Position numbers and translations under genes: made by a program. Below the pieces are notes generated by a model. It saw only the letters and a list, made by a program, of their open reading frames with translations, had not been told where the DNA came from and ran no database searches. From an uncultured Clostridia bacterium (GTDB lineage Bacteria; Bacillota; Clostridia; TANB77; CAG-508): DNA of 60,216 nucleotides. The stretch spans positions 1 through 60,216 of the forward strand of contig CALXRX010000010.1 of NCBI GenBank assembly GCA_944390975.1, given 5' to 3'. Below, piece by piece: positions 51,401-59,889 of the stretch (position 1 is the first letter of the stretch; each line of letters opens with the position of its first letter).

Positions 51401-51694
51401 ATGAGACAAAGAAGAGTAAGAAAAAATAACAGAATAAATGAAATATTAGAATTACCAAGTGAGGTAATTTCTAATAAACCTAAAATAACAATTGTGGGCT
51501 TTGAAGAAATATTAATTGAAAACTATAAATCTATATTAGAATACGAAGAATTCTACATTAAAATAAATACACATATTGGAGCAATTAATATTAATGGATT
51601 TAATTTAAGACTAAAAGAAATGACAGAAGATGATATTATGGTTTTAGGAAAAATAGATAGTTTAGATTTTGAAAGTGTAACAGATGATGAATAA
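51401..51694 (+). CDS. yqfC: Sporulation protein YqfC
   Basis: A 97-residue YabP/YqfC-family protein: RINEILELPSEVISNKPKIT, IVGFEEILIENYKSILEYEE, INGFNLRLKEMTEDDIMVLG. The ATG at 51401 has AAAGGAGGAAC upstream. In Bacillus, yqfC and yqfD are sigma-E mother-cell genes in tandem, as here. Being directly downstream of pdaA places all three in one sporulation cluster. Confidence 0.92.
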   Translation: MRQRRVRKNNRINEILELPSEVISNKPKITIVGFEEILIENYKSILEYEEFYIKINTHIGAININGFNLRLKEMTEDDIMVLGKIDSLDFESVTDDE

Positions 51695-51738
51695 ATAAAA
51701 GAATATTAAAACTTCAACTTTGGAGGTATATACAAAAA

Positions 51739-52924
51739 ATGTTTTTTAAAATTTTAATCTATTATATATTAGGATATGTGAATATTAGTGTAGAAGGATA
51801 TTTTATAGAAAGATTTATTAATATATGTATAAGCAAAAATATATTATTATGGAATTTAAAAAGAAAGAAATCAAGTTTTCTATATGCTAATATAGGAATG
51901 AAAGATTTTAAAAAAATAAAGCAAATAGCTAAAACTACAAAATGTAGAGTAAAAATAGAAAATAAAAAAGGGTTACCATTTATATTGCACAAATATAAAA
52001 AAAGAAAAATATTTATAGGCTCACTAATAGTAATACTTTTATTTATATTTGGAATTTCTAATTTTATTTGGAATATAGAAATAAAAGGAAACACAGTAAT
52101 TTCCAAAGAAGAAATTCTACAAAATCTTAATGATAATGGATTAAAAATAGGAACATTAAAGCAAAAAATAGATTCAAAAGAAATTATAAATAATATGAGA
52201 CTTCAAAGAAATGACATTGCATGGATAGGTATAAATATTACAGGAACAAATGCAATAGTAGAAGTAGTAGAAGCTGATGAAAAGCCAGAAATTATAGATG
52301 AAAATGAATATTGTAATGTAGTTTCAGATAAAGAAGGAGTTATTACAAAAATAAACGTTCAAAACGGCACAGCCCTAGTAAAAGAAGGAGATATTATAAA
52401 AAAAGGCAGTATTTTAATAGGCGGATGGATAGAAGGAAAATATACAGGAACTAGATATGTACATCGGAAAAGGGGAAATACAAGCAAAAGTATGGTACTC
52501 AAAAAAAGAAACAATGGCATTAACTCAAGAAATTGAAGAAGAAACAGGAAAAGAAGAAAGTACATATGGAATAAATATAAATAATTTAAAAATAAATTTC
52601 CCTAAAAGTATTCCAAATTTTAAAAATTATGATACAATAAATGAGAATAAAAAATTAAAAATATTTTCAAACTTTTATTTCCCTATAGAATTTTGCAAAA
52701 CAACATATAAAGAAATAGAAAAAAAGAGTGTAACATACACTATAGACGAAGCAAAACAAATTCTACAAAATAAATTAGAAAAAGAACTAAAAAGCGAACT
52801 AACAAACATAGATAATATTGTAAATAAACAAATAAACTATAAGGAGGAAAGCGGGCAAGTAACAGTAGAGGTTATATATGAAGTACTTGAAAATATAGGA
52901 ACAAACGAAAAAATCTTGAACTAG
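51739..52924 (+). CDS. yqfD: Sporulation protein YqfD; needs +1 shift at CGG
   Basis: A membrane protein of the mother cell. VNISVEGYFIERFINICISK at the start, one membrane helix (about 94-114, IFIGSLIVILLFIFGISNF), then an extracytoplasmic domain (GNTVISKEEILQNL; RNDIAWIGINITGTNAIVEV). Codon 243 is CGG (52465-52467) in ...TRYVH CGG. Frame 0 continues 22 nonsense residues to a stop. Skipping the C gives GKGEIQAKVWYSKKETM, the usual continuation, for a total of 394 residues (Bacillus YqfD 398). Confidence 0.9.
52465..52467 (+). other. CGG +1 frameshift site in yqfD
   Basis: GTA CAT CGG AAA AGG in frame 0; without the C, GTA CAT GGA AAA GGG. Confidence 0.75.
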
Positions 52925-52938
52925 AAAGGATGATTTTT

Positions 52939-54156
52939 ATGACACAAAGAGGGCTACGAGTATTAGAAGAAAACAAAACTTTTTTTGGAAAAATAACGAA
53001 TACAATCACAAAACTACTAATTCCAACAAAGGTAGGAATTAATGGTTTATTAATACTTACTAAAAGAAATAATGTATTAAAAGCATTTGAAAATTATACA
53101 GATGAAGAAAATGAAGACGAAACCAACAAAAAAGAAATATTACTTAAAAAATATGAAGACATGTATGGACTATATTTAGAATCAATAGACAAATATGTAA
53201 TGGATTCTATTTATAAAAAAGTAAAAAACGATACTGCCACAACATTTGAAAAAAATGCATTATCACAATATTATAATATAATTCATTTAAAAGAAAACCA
53301 ATATTTAGAATATAAATATAGAAAACAAAAATATTTATTAGAGTTAGATTACGAAACAATAATTATGCAAAACAAAGAAAAAATGATAAATAGATATAAA
53401 AAGTTTTACGCAACAAAAATGGAAGAATTATATAAAGGAATATTAAAAAATTATTCAATTCAATTAGCAGATAATTCTGGCGGTATAGAGAAAAAAAATA
53501 AAATATATGAAAATATATTTACTACACTTGAAGAATATATAACTAATATATTGCAAATAAAAATAGAAATTGACCATGAAAACACTTATAAAGAAATAAT
53601 AGAAGAGTATGATAAATTCAATACATTTTTAGCTGGAAAATTAGATGAAATAGATATCATAAAAAAAAGAATAATACTACTAGGTATTAGTAGAAAACTA
53701 TTTACACATAGTTTACCATTAATTGTAGCAGAACAATGTTATATCAAACTATTAAAAGATACTAGAGAATTAATAATAAATGCTAAAACAAATAAAAAGA
53801 AAAATAATGCATATGAAATGTTACTTGGTTTAATAGAAGATTACAATATAAAGCTATTATCTACAAAAATATATTGGGATAAACCAAAAGCAAGAGAAGA
53901 ATATAAAAAGTTTTGGGATAAATATAATAAAATAGAAAAACTAAAAGATGAAAACCCAGATTTATGCCAAAAACAAAAAGAAATATTATTTATAAAAAGT
54001 GATTTAAAAGCATTAAGTAAAAAGCAAGATAAATATGAAAAAATAATCAAATACTATAAACAAAAACTAGTAGAATTAGGAGCAATGAAAAATATCAAAA
54101 ATTCATATACAACACTAAAACAAAAACGTATAAAAAAGAAAACAGTTGTAGCATAA
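52939..54156 (+). CDS. Uncharacterized coiled-coil-rich protein, 405 aa
   Basis: A charged helical protein (ENKTFFGKITNTITKLLIPT near the start; long Lys/Glu helices after). It occupies the place where most Firmicutes have phoH, between yqfD and ybeY, but shows no P-loop. No family recognised. The ATG at 52939 has AAAGGA upstream. Location suggests a sporulation or envelope role; this is weak inference. Confidence 0.6.
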   Translation: MTQRGLRVLEENKTFFGKITNTITKLLIPTKVGINGLLILTKRNNVLKAFENYTDEENEDETNKKEILLKKYEDMYGLYLESIDKYVMDSIYKKVKNDTATTFEKNALSQYYNIIHLKENQYLEYKYRKQKYLLELDYETIIMQNKEKMINRYKKFYATKMEELYKGILKNYSIQLADNSGGIEKKNKIYENIFTTLEEYITNILQIKIEIDHENTYKEIIEEYDKFNTFLAGKLDEIDIIKKRIILLGISRKLFTHSLPLIVAEQCYIKLLKDTRELIINAKTNKKKNNAYEMLLGLIEDYNIKLLSTKIYWDKPKAREEYKKFWDKYNKIEKLKDENPDLCQKQKEILFIKSDLKALSKKQDKYEKIIKYYKQKLVELGAMKNIKNSYTTLKQKRIKKKTVVA

Positions 54157-54165
54157 ATGAAATTT

Positions 54166-54202
54166 AAAGGCAGACAGATAGGGCTATAACCTGCCTGTCT
54201 TT
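54166..54202 (+). terminator. Terminator-like hairpin after the coiled-coil gene
   Basis: AAAGGCAGACAG pairs with CTGCCTGTCTTT (one mismatch), followed by AATTAATT rather than a clean T run. Confidence 0.5.
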
Positions 54203-54261
54203 AATTAATTGGTTTATAGGTTAAGCCACAAAACCTAAATAAAATAAAAAGGAAAATAAAA

Positions 54262-54744
54262 ATGAAAGAAATTTCTCAAATAGAATTTCTAGATATAGAA
54301 GAAAATCTACAATATACTAATATAATTAATAGAGTAATAGAACAATGTTTTAAAGAAGAAAAATTAGAAAAAACAAACTTATACATAAGTGTTATTTTAA
54401 CAAATCCAGAAAAAATTCGAGAAATTAATAAAGAATATAGGAAAATTGATAAACCAACAGATGTATTATCATTTCCAATGTTTGAAAAAGAAGAAATAGA
54501 ACAAATAAAAGCATCTAAAGAAAATATTGTAGAAGAAGTTTTAGGAGATATAGTAATTTCAATAGAACAAGTAGAAAAGCAGGCACAAGAATATGGGCAT
54601 AGTTTTGAAAGAGAATTAGCATACATGTTAGTTCACGGATTCTACCATTTAATGGGATACGACCACATAAAAGAAGAAGATAAACAAAAAATGAGACCAA
54701 AAGAAGAAAAAGTATTAAATGATTTAGATATAACAAGAATATAA
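54262..54744 (+). CDS. ybeY: Endoribonuclease YbeY
   Basis: A 160-residue zinc-dependent rRNA-maturation nuclease. The metal motif HGFYHLMGYDH is intact near residues 122-132, preceded by EYRKIDKPTDVLSFPM and GDIVISIEQV. A zinc endonuclease that helps 16S rRNA maturation and ribosome quality control. It precedes the dgkA-like gene by 13 bases, the common Firmicutes order ybeY-dgkA-era-recO. Confidence 0.95.
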   Translation: MKEISQIEFLDIEENLQYTNIINRVIEQCFKEEKLEKTNLYISVILTNPEKIREINKEYRKIDKPTDVLSFPMFEKEEIEQIKASKENIVEEVLGDIVISIEQVEKQAQEYGHSFERELAYMLVHGFYHLMGYDHIKEEDKQKMRPKEEKVLNDLDITRI

Positions 54745-54757
54745 AATAGGTGGTATT

Positions 54758-55549
54758 ATGAAAAAAGAAAAGAAACAAAAATTGAAAAATAGCAATTTTT
54801 TAGATGCATGTCAGAATGCACTAGAAGGAATTATATATGCAATAACAACGCAAAGTAATATAAAAAAACAATTAATAATTGCAGTAGCAGTTATGCTAAT
54901 AAGCTTATTCTTTGATTTAACACGAGCTGAATTTTTATGTTTAATGTTTACAGTAGTTTTAGTTATTATAGCTGAGATGGTTAATACAGCAATTGAAACT
55001 GTAGTAGATTTATACACTGATTTATACCATCCAAAAGCAAAAATAGCAAAAGATGTTGGAGCTGGAGCAGTAGTAATAGCAGCAATTAATGCAATAATAG
55101 TTGCATATTTTCTATTCTTTGAAAAAATTAGTACAATAGGCTTAAAGCTAATTGATGAAGTTGTAAATTCTCCAGTACATTTAGCGTTTGTATCTATTTT
55201 ACTAACAGTTATTGTTATAGTTACATTAAAAGCAGCAGCAACTAAAAACCATCATAAATTCATAAAAGAAAACTTTATGCCAAGCGGACAAACAGCAGTT
55301 GCATTTGCAGGCCTAACTATAATATGGTTAACTACAAGAAATGTAGTTATATTTACATTATCATTGGTATTAGCACTAATTATAGCAATAAATAGATATG
55401 AAAATGGAAAAAGAAGTAAATCTGAAATTTTAATTGGAGCATGCGTTGGAGTAATGGTAGTTATACTTTTATATGGACTAGCATTGTTATATCTTGACGT
55501 AACATCATTTGGAACAATAACACAATTTTTTAATAATTTAGGTATATAA
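54758..55549 (+). CDS. Undecaprenol/diacylglycerol kinase fused to a degenerate PAP2 domain
   Basis: A 263-residue membrane protein. The first ~120 residues are DgkA: FLDACQNALEGIIYAITTQS and the signature EMVNTAIETVVDLYTDLYHP. It phosphorylates undecaprenol (or diacylglycerol). The second part has the PAP2 fold, but the catalytic histidines are lost: PSGQTAVAF instead of PSGH, and NRYENGKRSKSE in place of SR...H. So kinase activity is likely and phosphatase activity doubtful. It is co-transcribed with ybeY. Confidence 0.88.
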   Translation: MKKEKKQKLKNSNFLDACQNALEGIIYAITTQSNIKKQLIIAVAVMLISLFFDLTRAEFLCLMFTVVLVIIAEMVNTAIETVVDLYTDLYHPKAKIAKDVGAGAVVIAAINAIIVAYFLFFEKISTIGLKLIDEVVNSPVHLAFVSILLTVIVIVTLKAAATKNHHKFIKENFMPSGQTAVAFAGLTIIWLTTRNVVIFTLSLVLALIIAINRYENGKRSKSEILIGACVGVMVVILLYGLALLYLDVTSFGTITQFFNNLGI

Positions 55550-55570
55550 CAAAAAAAGGAGAAAAGAAAC

Positions 55571-56626
55571 ATGAGAGGAAAAGGGGTAAAAATTCTAATA
55601 GCAATATTAGTAATATTAATAATAGTAGCAATAGCATTAATAGTAATGAAAATAACAAACACAAATATAAATAAAAATAATCAAATATCTTCAAATGGAA
55701 TTATATCTTTAGGAACAGATTTGGGAAAAGTAGAGCAAACAAAAGAAACAATTAATATATATAATGGAGTAGATAGACCAATTGCTGTTATGATTGATAA
55801 TCATAAAGGAGCATGGCCACAAGTTAGTTTAAATGAGGCATATATTGTATACGAAATTATTGTAGAAGGCGGAGAAACAAGATTAATGCCAATATATAAA
55901 GGAAAGGATTTAGAGAAAATAGGTCCAGTTAGAAGTTCAAGGCACTATTTTATAGACTATGCTTTAGAAAATGATGCAATTTATGTACACTTTGGTTGGA
56001 GTCCACAAGCACAATCTGATATTTCAACATACAATGTAAATAATATTAATGGAATTTCAGAAAGTGAAACCAATTTTTGGAGAGTAAAAGACAAAAAATC
56101 ACCACACAATGTTGTAACAAACACACAAAAAATATTAACAATGGCTACTAATAAAGGTTATAGAACAACATCAAATGCAAAAAGTGTATTAAATTATAAA
56201 AGTACAGAAGTAGAATTAGAAGAAGGACAACTTGCAAATGAAATTACAATTCCTTATTCTACACTACATACAGTAAGCTATAAATATAATGAAGAAACCA
56301 AAAGATATGAAAGATATCAAAGAGGAACAAAACAAACAGACTGGGATACAAAAGAAGTTATAAGTACAAAAAATATAATAATAACATTTGCTCAAAACTA
56401 CACATTAACAGATGTAGAAAATAAAGGAAGACAAGGATTAAAAAATACAGGAGATAAAAAAGGATATTATATAACAAATGGAAAAGCAATAGAAATAGTA
56501 TGTAGCAAGAACTCAAGAACAGATAAAACAGAATATAAAGACTTATTAGGAAATGTTATAGATGTTAATGATGGAAACACATTTGTACAAATATGTCCTA
56601 TTGATGCAGAAGTTGTAATAGAATAA
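55571..56626 (+). CDS. DUF3048 (YerB-like) membrane-anchored protein
   Basis: A 351-residue protein with an N-terminal membrane helix (VKILIAILVILIIVAIALIV), not a lipobox. DUF3048 blocks: RPIAVMIDNHKGAWPQVSLN, AYIVYEIIVEGGETRLMPIY, KIGPVRSSRHYFIDYA, and HFGWSPQAQSDI. The C-terminal domain (DUF3048_C) has VIDVNDGNTFVQI. YerB-like proteins face the cell wall; their function is unknown. It follows the dgkA-like gene by 21 bases. Confidence 0.9.
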   Translation: MRGKGVKILIAILVILIIVAIALIVMKITNTNINKNNQISSNGIISLGTDLGKVEQTKETINIYNGVDRPIAVMIDNHKGAWPQVSLNEAYIVYEIIVEGGETRLMPIYKGKDLEKIGPVRSSRHYFIDYALENDAIYVHFGWSPQAQSDISTYNVNNINGISESETNFWRVKDKKSPHNVVTNTQKILTMATNKGYRTTSNAKSVLNYKSTEVELEEGQLANEITIPYSTLHTVSYKYNEETKRYERYQRGTKQTDWDTKEVISTKNIIITFAQNYTLTDVENKGRQGLKNTGDKKGYYITNGKAIEIVCSKNSRTDKTEYKDLLGNVIDVNDGNTFVQICPIDAEVVIE

Positions 56627-56731
56627 TGAAATTTTGTCAAGTAAAAAATAGGAGAAAATATTTAAAATTTATCTACCAAATTTTACAAAATTAGCAAAAT
56701 TAAATATATATAATGAAAAGGAAGAAAGAAT

Positions 56732-57631
56732 ATGGAGGATTTCAAATCAGGCTTTGTATCAATTATTGGAAGAACTAATGTTGGAAAATCTACATTAATT
56801 AATTCTCTTGTTGGAGAAAAAGTTGCAATTATGACCAACAAGCCACAAACTACAAGAACAGCTATACGTGCAATAGTAAATAGAAAAAATTCGCAAATAA
56901 TTTTTATTGATACTCCAGGAATTCATAAACCTAAAACTAAATTAGGAAATACAATGATTGAAACAGCCTTTGGAAGTATTACAGACGTAGATGTTGTGTT
57001 ATTTCTAATTGAAGCAACAAGTGAGGATATTGGTAGAGGAGATAGAAGAATATTAGAAAAAATAAAAGAAGCAAAAAAGAAAACAATTTTGATTATAAAT
57101 AAAATAGATTTAGTAAAAAGAGAAAATTTATTAAAACTAATAGATTTATATTCAAAAGAGTATGATTTTAGTGCAGTTATTCCAATATCAGCATTAAAAA
57201 AAGATAAAATAGATAATGTACTAGATGAAATAGAAAAATTATTAAAGCCAGGACCAGCATATTATGATGTAGATGAATATACAGATCAAACATTAAGAGA
57301 TTTAGCACAAGAAGTAATTAGAGAAAAGGCATTAAAACTTTTAGATGATGAAGTACCACATGGTATATATGTTGTAGTTGAGAAAATGGAATTAAGAAAA
57401 ACTAAAAATGAAGATGATATATATGATATAGAAGCAACAATATATTGTTTAAGAAACTCTCACAAAGGCATTATTATAGGAAAAAATGGAGCAAGACTAA
57501 AAAAAATAGGAATGTATGCTAGAGCAGATTTAGAGAGAATGTTTGAAACAAAAGTAAATTTGAAAACTTGGGTAAAAGTAAATGAAGACTGGCAAGAAAA
57601 AGACAATATAGTTAAAAAATTTCAAAAATAG
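56732..57631 (+). CDS. era: GTPase Era
   Basis: A 299-residue ribosome-assembly GTPase. G motifs: GRTNVGKST (G1), PQTTR (G2), DTPGIH (G3), NKIDLV (G4), SALKKD (G5). The C-terminal KH domain (GIIIGKNGARLKKIG) binds the 3' end of 16S rRNA. GGAAGAAAG precedes the ATG. Order era-yqzL-recO is as in Bacillus. Confidence 0.97.
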   Translation: MEDFKSGFVSIIGRTNVGKSTLINSLVGEKVAIMTNKPQTTRTAIRAIVNRKNSQIIFIDTPGIHKPKTKLGNTMIETAFGSITDVDVVLFLIEATSEDIGRGDRRILEKIKEAKKKTILIINKIDLVKRENLLKLIDLYSKEYDFSAVIPISALKKDKIDNVLDEIEKLLKPGPAYYDVDEYTDQTLRDLAQEVIREKALKLLDDEVPHGIYVVVEKMELRKTKNEDDIYDIEATIYCLRNSHKGIIIGKNGARLKKIGMYARADLERMFETKVNLKTWVKVNEDWQEKDNIVKKFQK

Positions 57632-57757
57632 TATTTTTCAATAATTGTATATAAATTAAAAATATAAAATTTTTAATTTATGTATAAATAAACCAAAAAA
57701 ACAAAAGATAAAATTAAAGGTATATTTACTTTTAAACTATTAAAGGAGGAGAGGCAA

Positions 57758-57916
57758 ATGATAAAACAAATTGCATGGAATACCTTTAAAAATACAGGTG
57801 ATATTAACACTTTTTTAGAATTAGTTGAAGTACAAAACATGGAAAAAAATATGATAAATGGTGAAGATAACAATGGGAACAATAAAAACAAATGGAATAA
57901 TATTACAAGAAAATAA
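57758..57916 (+). CDS. yqzL: YqzL-family small protein
   Basis: A 52-residue protein beginning MIKQIAWNTFKNTGDINTFL, matching YqzL (W..F..TGNIDTYL), which lies between era and recO in Bacillus. AAAGGAGG is upstream. Its 3' end overlaps the recO start by 44 bases in another frame, so recO is probably translationally coupled. Function unknown. Confidence 0.85.
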   Translation: MIKQIAWNTFKNTGDINTFLELVEVQNMEKNMINGEDNNGNNKNKWNNITRK

Positions 57917-58602
57917 TATGGGAGATTATGACAAAATGCTAACAATATTGACACCTGGTTTACGGTAAAATTAGTTGTGCTGCCAAAGGAGCAAGACGCC
58001 CTAAAAGTGCTTTGCTTGCTGGCAGTCAATTTTTATGCTTTGGAGAATATTTACTGTACCAAGGAACTAATACATATCATATGAATTCTTGTGAGACAAT
58101 AGAAATATTTTATAATTTAAGAACAGATTTAGAAAAACTAAAATATGCTTCACATATTACAAAAATAATATATGATGTAACAAATGAAAACGAAAATAGT
58201 TTTAAAATATTACAATTATTTTTAAATACCTTATATACAATATCAGAAACCGAAAAAAATTTAGATTTAGTAATATCAATATTTAAATTAAGACTTATGA
58301 GTATATTAGGATTTGCTCCTAGTATAAATGGATGTAAAAATTGTAAAAGGCAAGATGACATACTATATTTCAGTTTTAAAGATAGTGGATTTAAATGTGG
58401 AGCTTGTGGAAAACAAGATAAAAGTGTAATACAAATAACAAATGCAACAATAGATGCAATTAAATATATAATTCTTGCACCAGCAAAAAAAATATTTTCT
58501 TTTAATGTACAAGAGAGTATTATAAAAGAATTAGAAATAATATCAAAAATATATCTAAATGAAAAACTAGAAAAGGAATATAAACTAGAAGATTTATTCT
58601 AA
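57873..58602 (+). CDS. recO: DNA repair protein RecO; needs +1 shift at CGG
   Basis: RecO loads RecA with RecR in recombinational repair. The frame starts at 57873 (MGTIKTNGIILQENNMGDYD) with the OB-fold start. Codon 31 is CGG (57963-57965), immediately followed by TAA. Skipping the C gives GKISCAAKGARRPKSALLAG, the exact continuation expected. The zinc ribbon CKNCKRQDD...CGACG follows. Total 242 residues, normal for the family. Without the shift only a 31-residue stub is made. Confidence 0.92.
57963..57965 (+). other. CGG +1 frameshift site in recO
   Basis: GGT TTA CGG TAA in frame 0; without the C, GGT TTA GGT AAA ATT. The stop codon right after CGG makes the shift essential. Confidence 0.8.
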
Positions 58603-58694
58603 AAAATATAAAATAGTTATATACTATTATCTATCTATTAAGTACTTATAATCTGAATTTTAACATAAAATAAACAATAAAATTAAAAAAAGAT

Positions 58695-58723
58695 TTGAAA
58701 AAAAATAAGAAGTAGGTTATAAT
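58695..58723 (+). promoter_or_regulatory. Promoter of hpf
   Basis: TTGAAA (58695-58700), 17 bases, TATAAT (58718-58723); AAAGGAAGAG precedes the ATG at 58764. Confidence 0.75.
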
Positions 58724-58763
58724 CTATTTACAAAACAAGAAAAGTAGAAAGGAAGAGATTAAA

Positions 58764-59297
58764 ATGAATATTAAAATAACAGGAAAAGATTTAAAAGCTA
58801 CAGATGCTATTAAAGAATATGTAGAAAAGAAAGTAGAAAGAATTTCTAAATATTTTGGAGACAATTTTGATGTAACAGTAACAATTAAAATAGAAAGAAA
58901 TGAGCAAATTGCAGATATTTCTGTAAATACAGATCAAGATACATATAGAGCTGTTACAGCACATAAAGACTTATATGCAGCAATAGATAAAGACATTGAT
59001 ATATTAGAAGGACAAATTAGAAAAATGAAAACAAAAAGAGAAAAACAAACAAAAGAAGAATCTATAAAACAAAAAGAAATATCAAATATGTCAGAAAATA
59101 AACATGAAATTGAAAATGAAATTGTAAAAACTTTATATTATGAAGCAAAACCAATGTCAATTGAAGATGCAAAATTAGTTTTACAAGAAAAACCACAAAA
59201 CATATTTTATACATTTGTAAATGTAGATACAAATAAAGTAAATGTAATTTTTAAATTAAAAGATTCAAAAAATTATGGCATAGTAGAGCCAGAATAA
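58764..59297 (+). CDS. hpf: Ribosome hibernation promoting factor, long form
   Basis: A 177-residue protein. The N-terminal S30AE domain (MNIKITGKDLKATDAIKEYV, EKKVERISKYFGD, AVTAHKDLYAAIDKDIDILE) binds the 30S decoding site. A linker joins it to the C-terminal dimerisation domain (KPMSIEDAKLVLQEKP, FYTFVNVDTNKVNVIFKLKD), which makes 100S dimers in stationary phase. It has its own promoter and terminator. Confidence 0.96.
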   Translation: MNIKITGKDLKATDAIKEYVEKKVERISKYFGDNFDVTVTIKIERNEQIADISVNTDQDTYRAVTAHKDLYAAIDKDIDILEGQIRKMKTKREKQTKEESIKQKEISNMSENKHEIENEIVKTLYYEAKPMSIEDAKLVLQEKPQNIFYTFVNVDTNKVNVIFKLKDSKNYGIVEPE

Positions 59298-59309
59298 AAA
59301 TAAGAATGT

Positions 59310-59342
59310 AAAAAGGCAGGAATACAATTCCTGCCTTTTTAT
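59310..59342 (+). terminator. Terminator of hpf
   Basis: AAAAAGGCAGGAA pairs with TTCCTGCCTTTTT (59310-59322, 59328-59340). Confidence 0.88.
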
Positions 59343-59399
59343 GTAAATAAAAAAACAAAAATTATATTCCTACACTTTTAATGGATATCTAGTTTAAAA

Positions 59400-59606
59400 C
59401 TATTTTCCAATCATTTGGTTTTCAGCTTGTTGTATTAATTTTCTTACCATGTTACCACCAATTTTACCAGCATCTCTAGCTGAGATGTTTCCATTATAAC
59501 CATCTTTTAAAGTTACACCTACTTCACTAGCTACTTCATATTTGAATTTTTCTAAAGCACCCATAGCTTCTGGAACAGCTTTATAATTGCTATTTGAATT
59601 TGCCAT
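59400..59606 (-). CDS. Alpha/beta-type small acid-soluble spore protein
   Basis: A 68-residue SASP that coats spore DNA. The start ATG 59606 has GCAGGAGGTG upstream. KFKYEVASEVGVTLKDGYNG contains the GPR protease site (between Glu and Val/Ala, E-VASE), followed by GNISARDAGKIGGNMVRKL. Forespore sigma-G control is expected; upstream on the minus strand a CATTATA at about 59673-59679 fits a sigma-G -10 box, but no clear -35 is seen. Direct evidence of a spore former. Confidence 0.95.
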   Translation of the reverse strand: MANSNSNYKAVPEAMGALEKFKYEVASEVGVTLKDGYNGNISARDAGKIGGNMVRKLIQQAENQMIGK

Positions 59607-59889
59607 TGTTGTTTCACCTCCTGCAAAAAAATACATTTTTTGAAGAAACAGTTTTGTTTCTACGATATATATAATGTGTAGTTATTTCTTTTTTAAACTG
59701 GTAATTTTTTCATAAAACTTTTTAAATAAAAAAGAAAAAATAAAAATATGTATAAAATTTATTTTAATAAATTTAGAAACATAAAAAATATTACTTGACA
59801 TATAATAAAAGTGAATATAATATAGTATCATAAAATAACAAAAAACTATACGAAAAATATCGAATTGATTATGTTAAGAAGGAATAATA

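Noticed and set aside
36234-58602. Treating the five frameshifted genes as ordinary, unrelated pseudogenes
   Set aside because: All five have one event only, of the same base, at the same codon phase, before a glycine codon, with the rest of each gene intact and including recO and yqfD; independent decay would not give this pattern.
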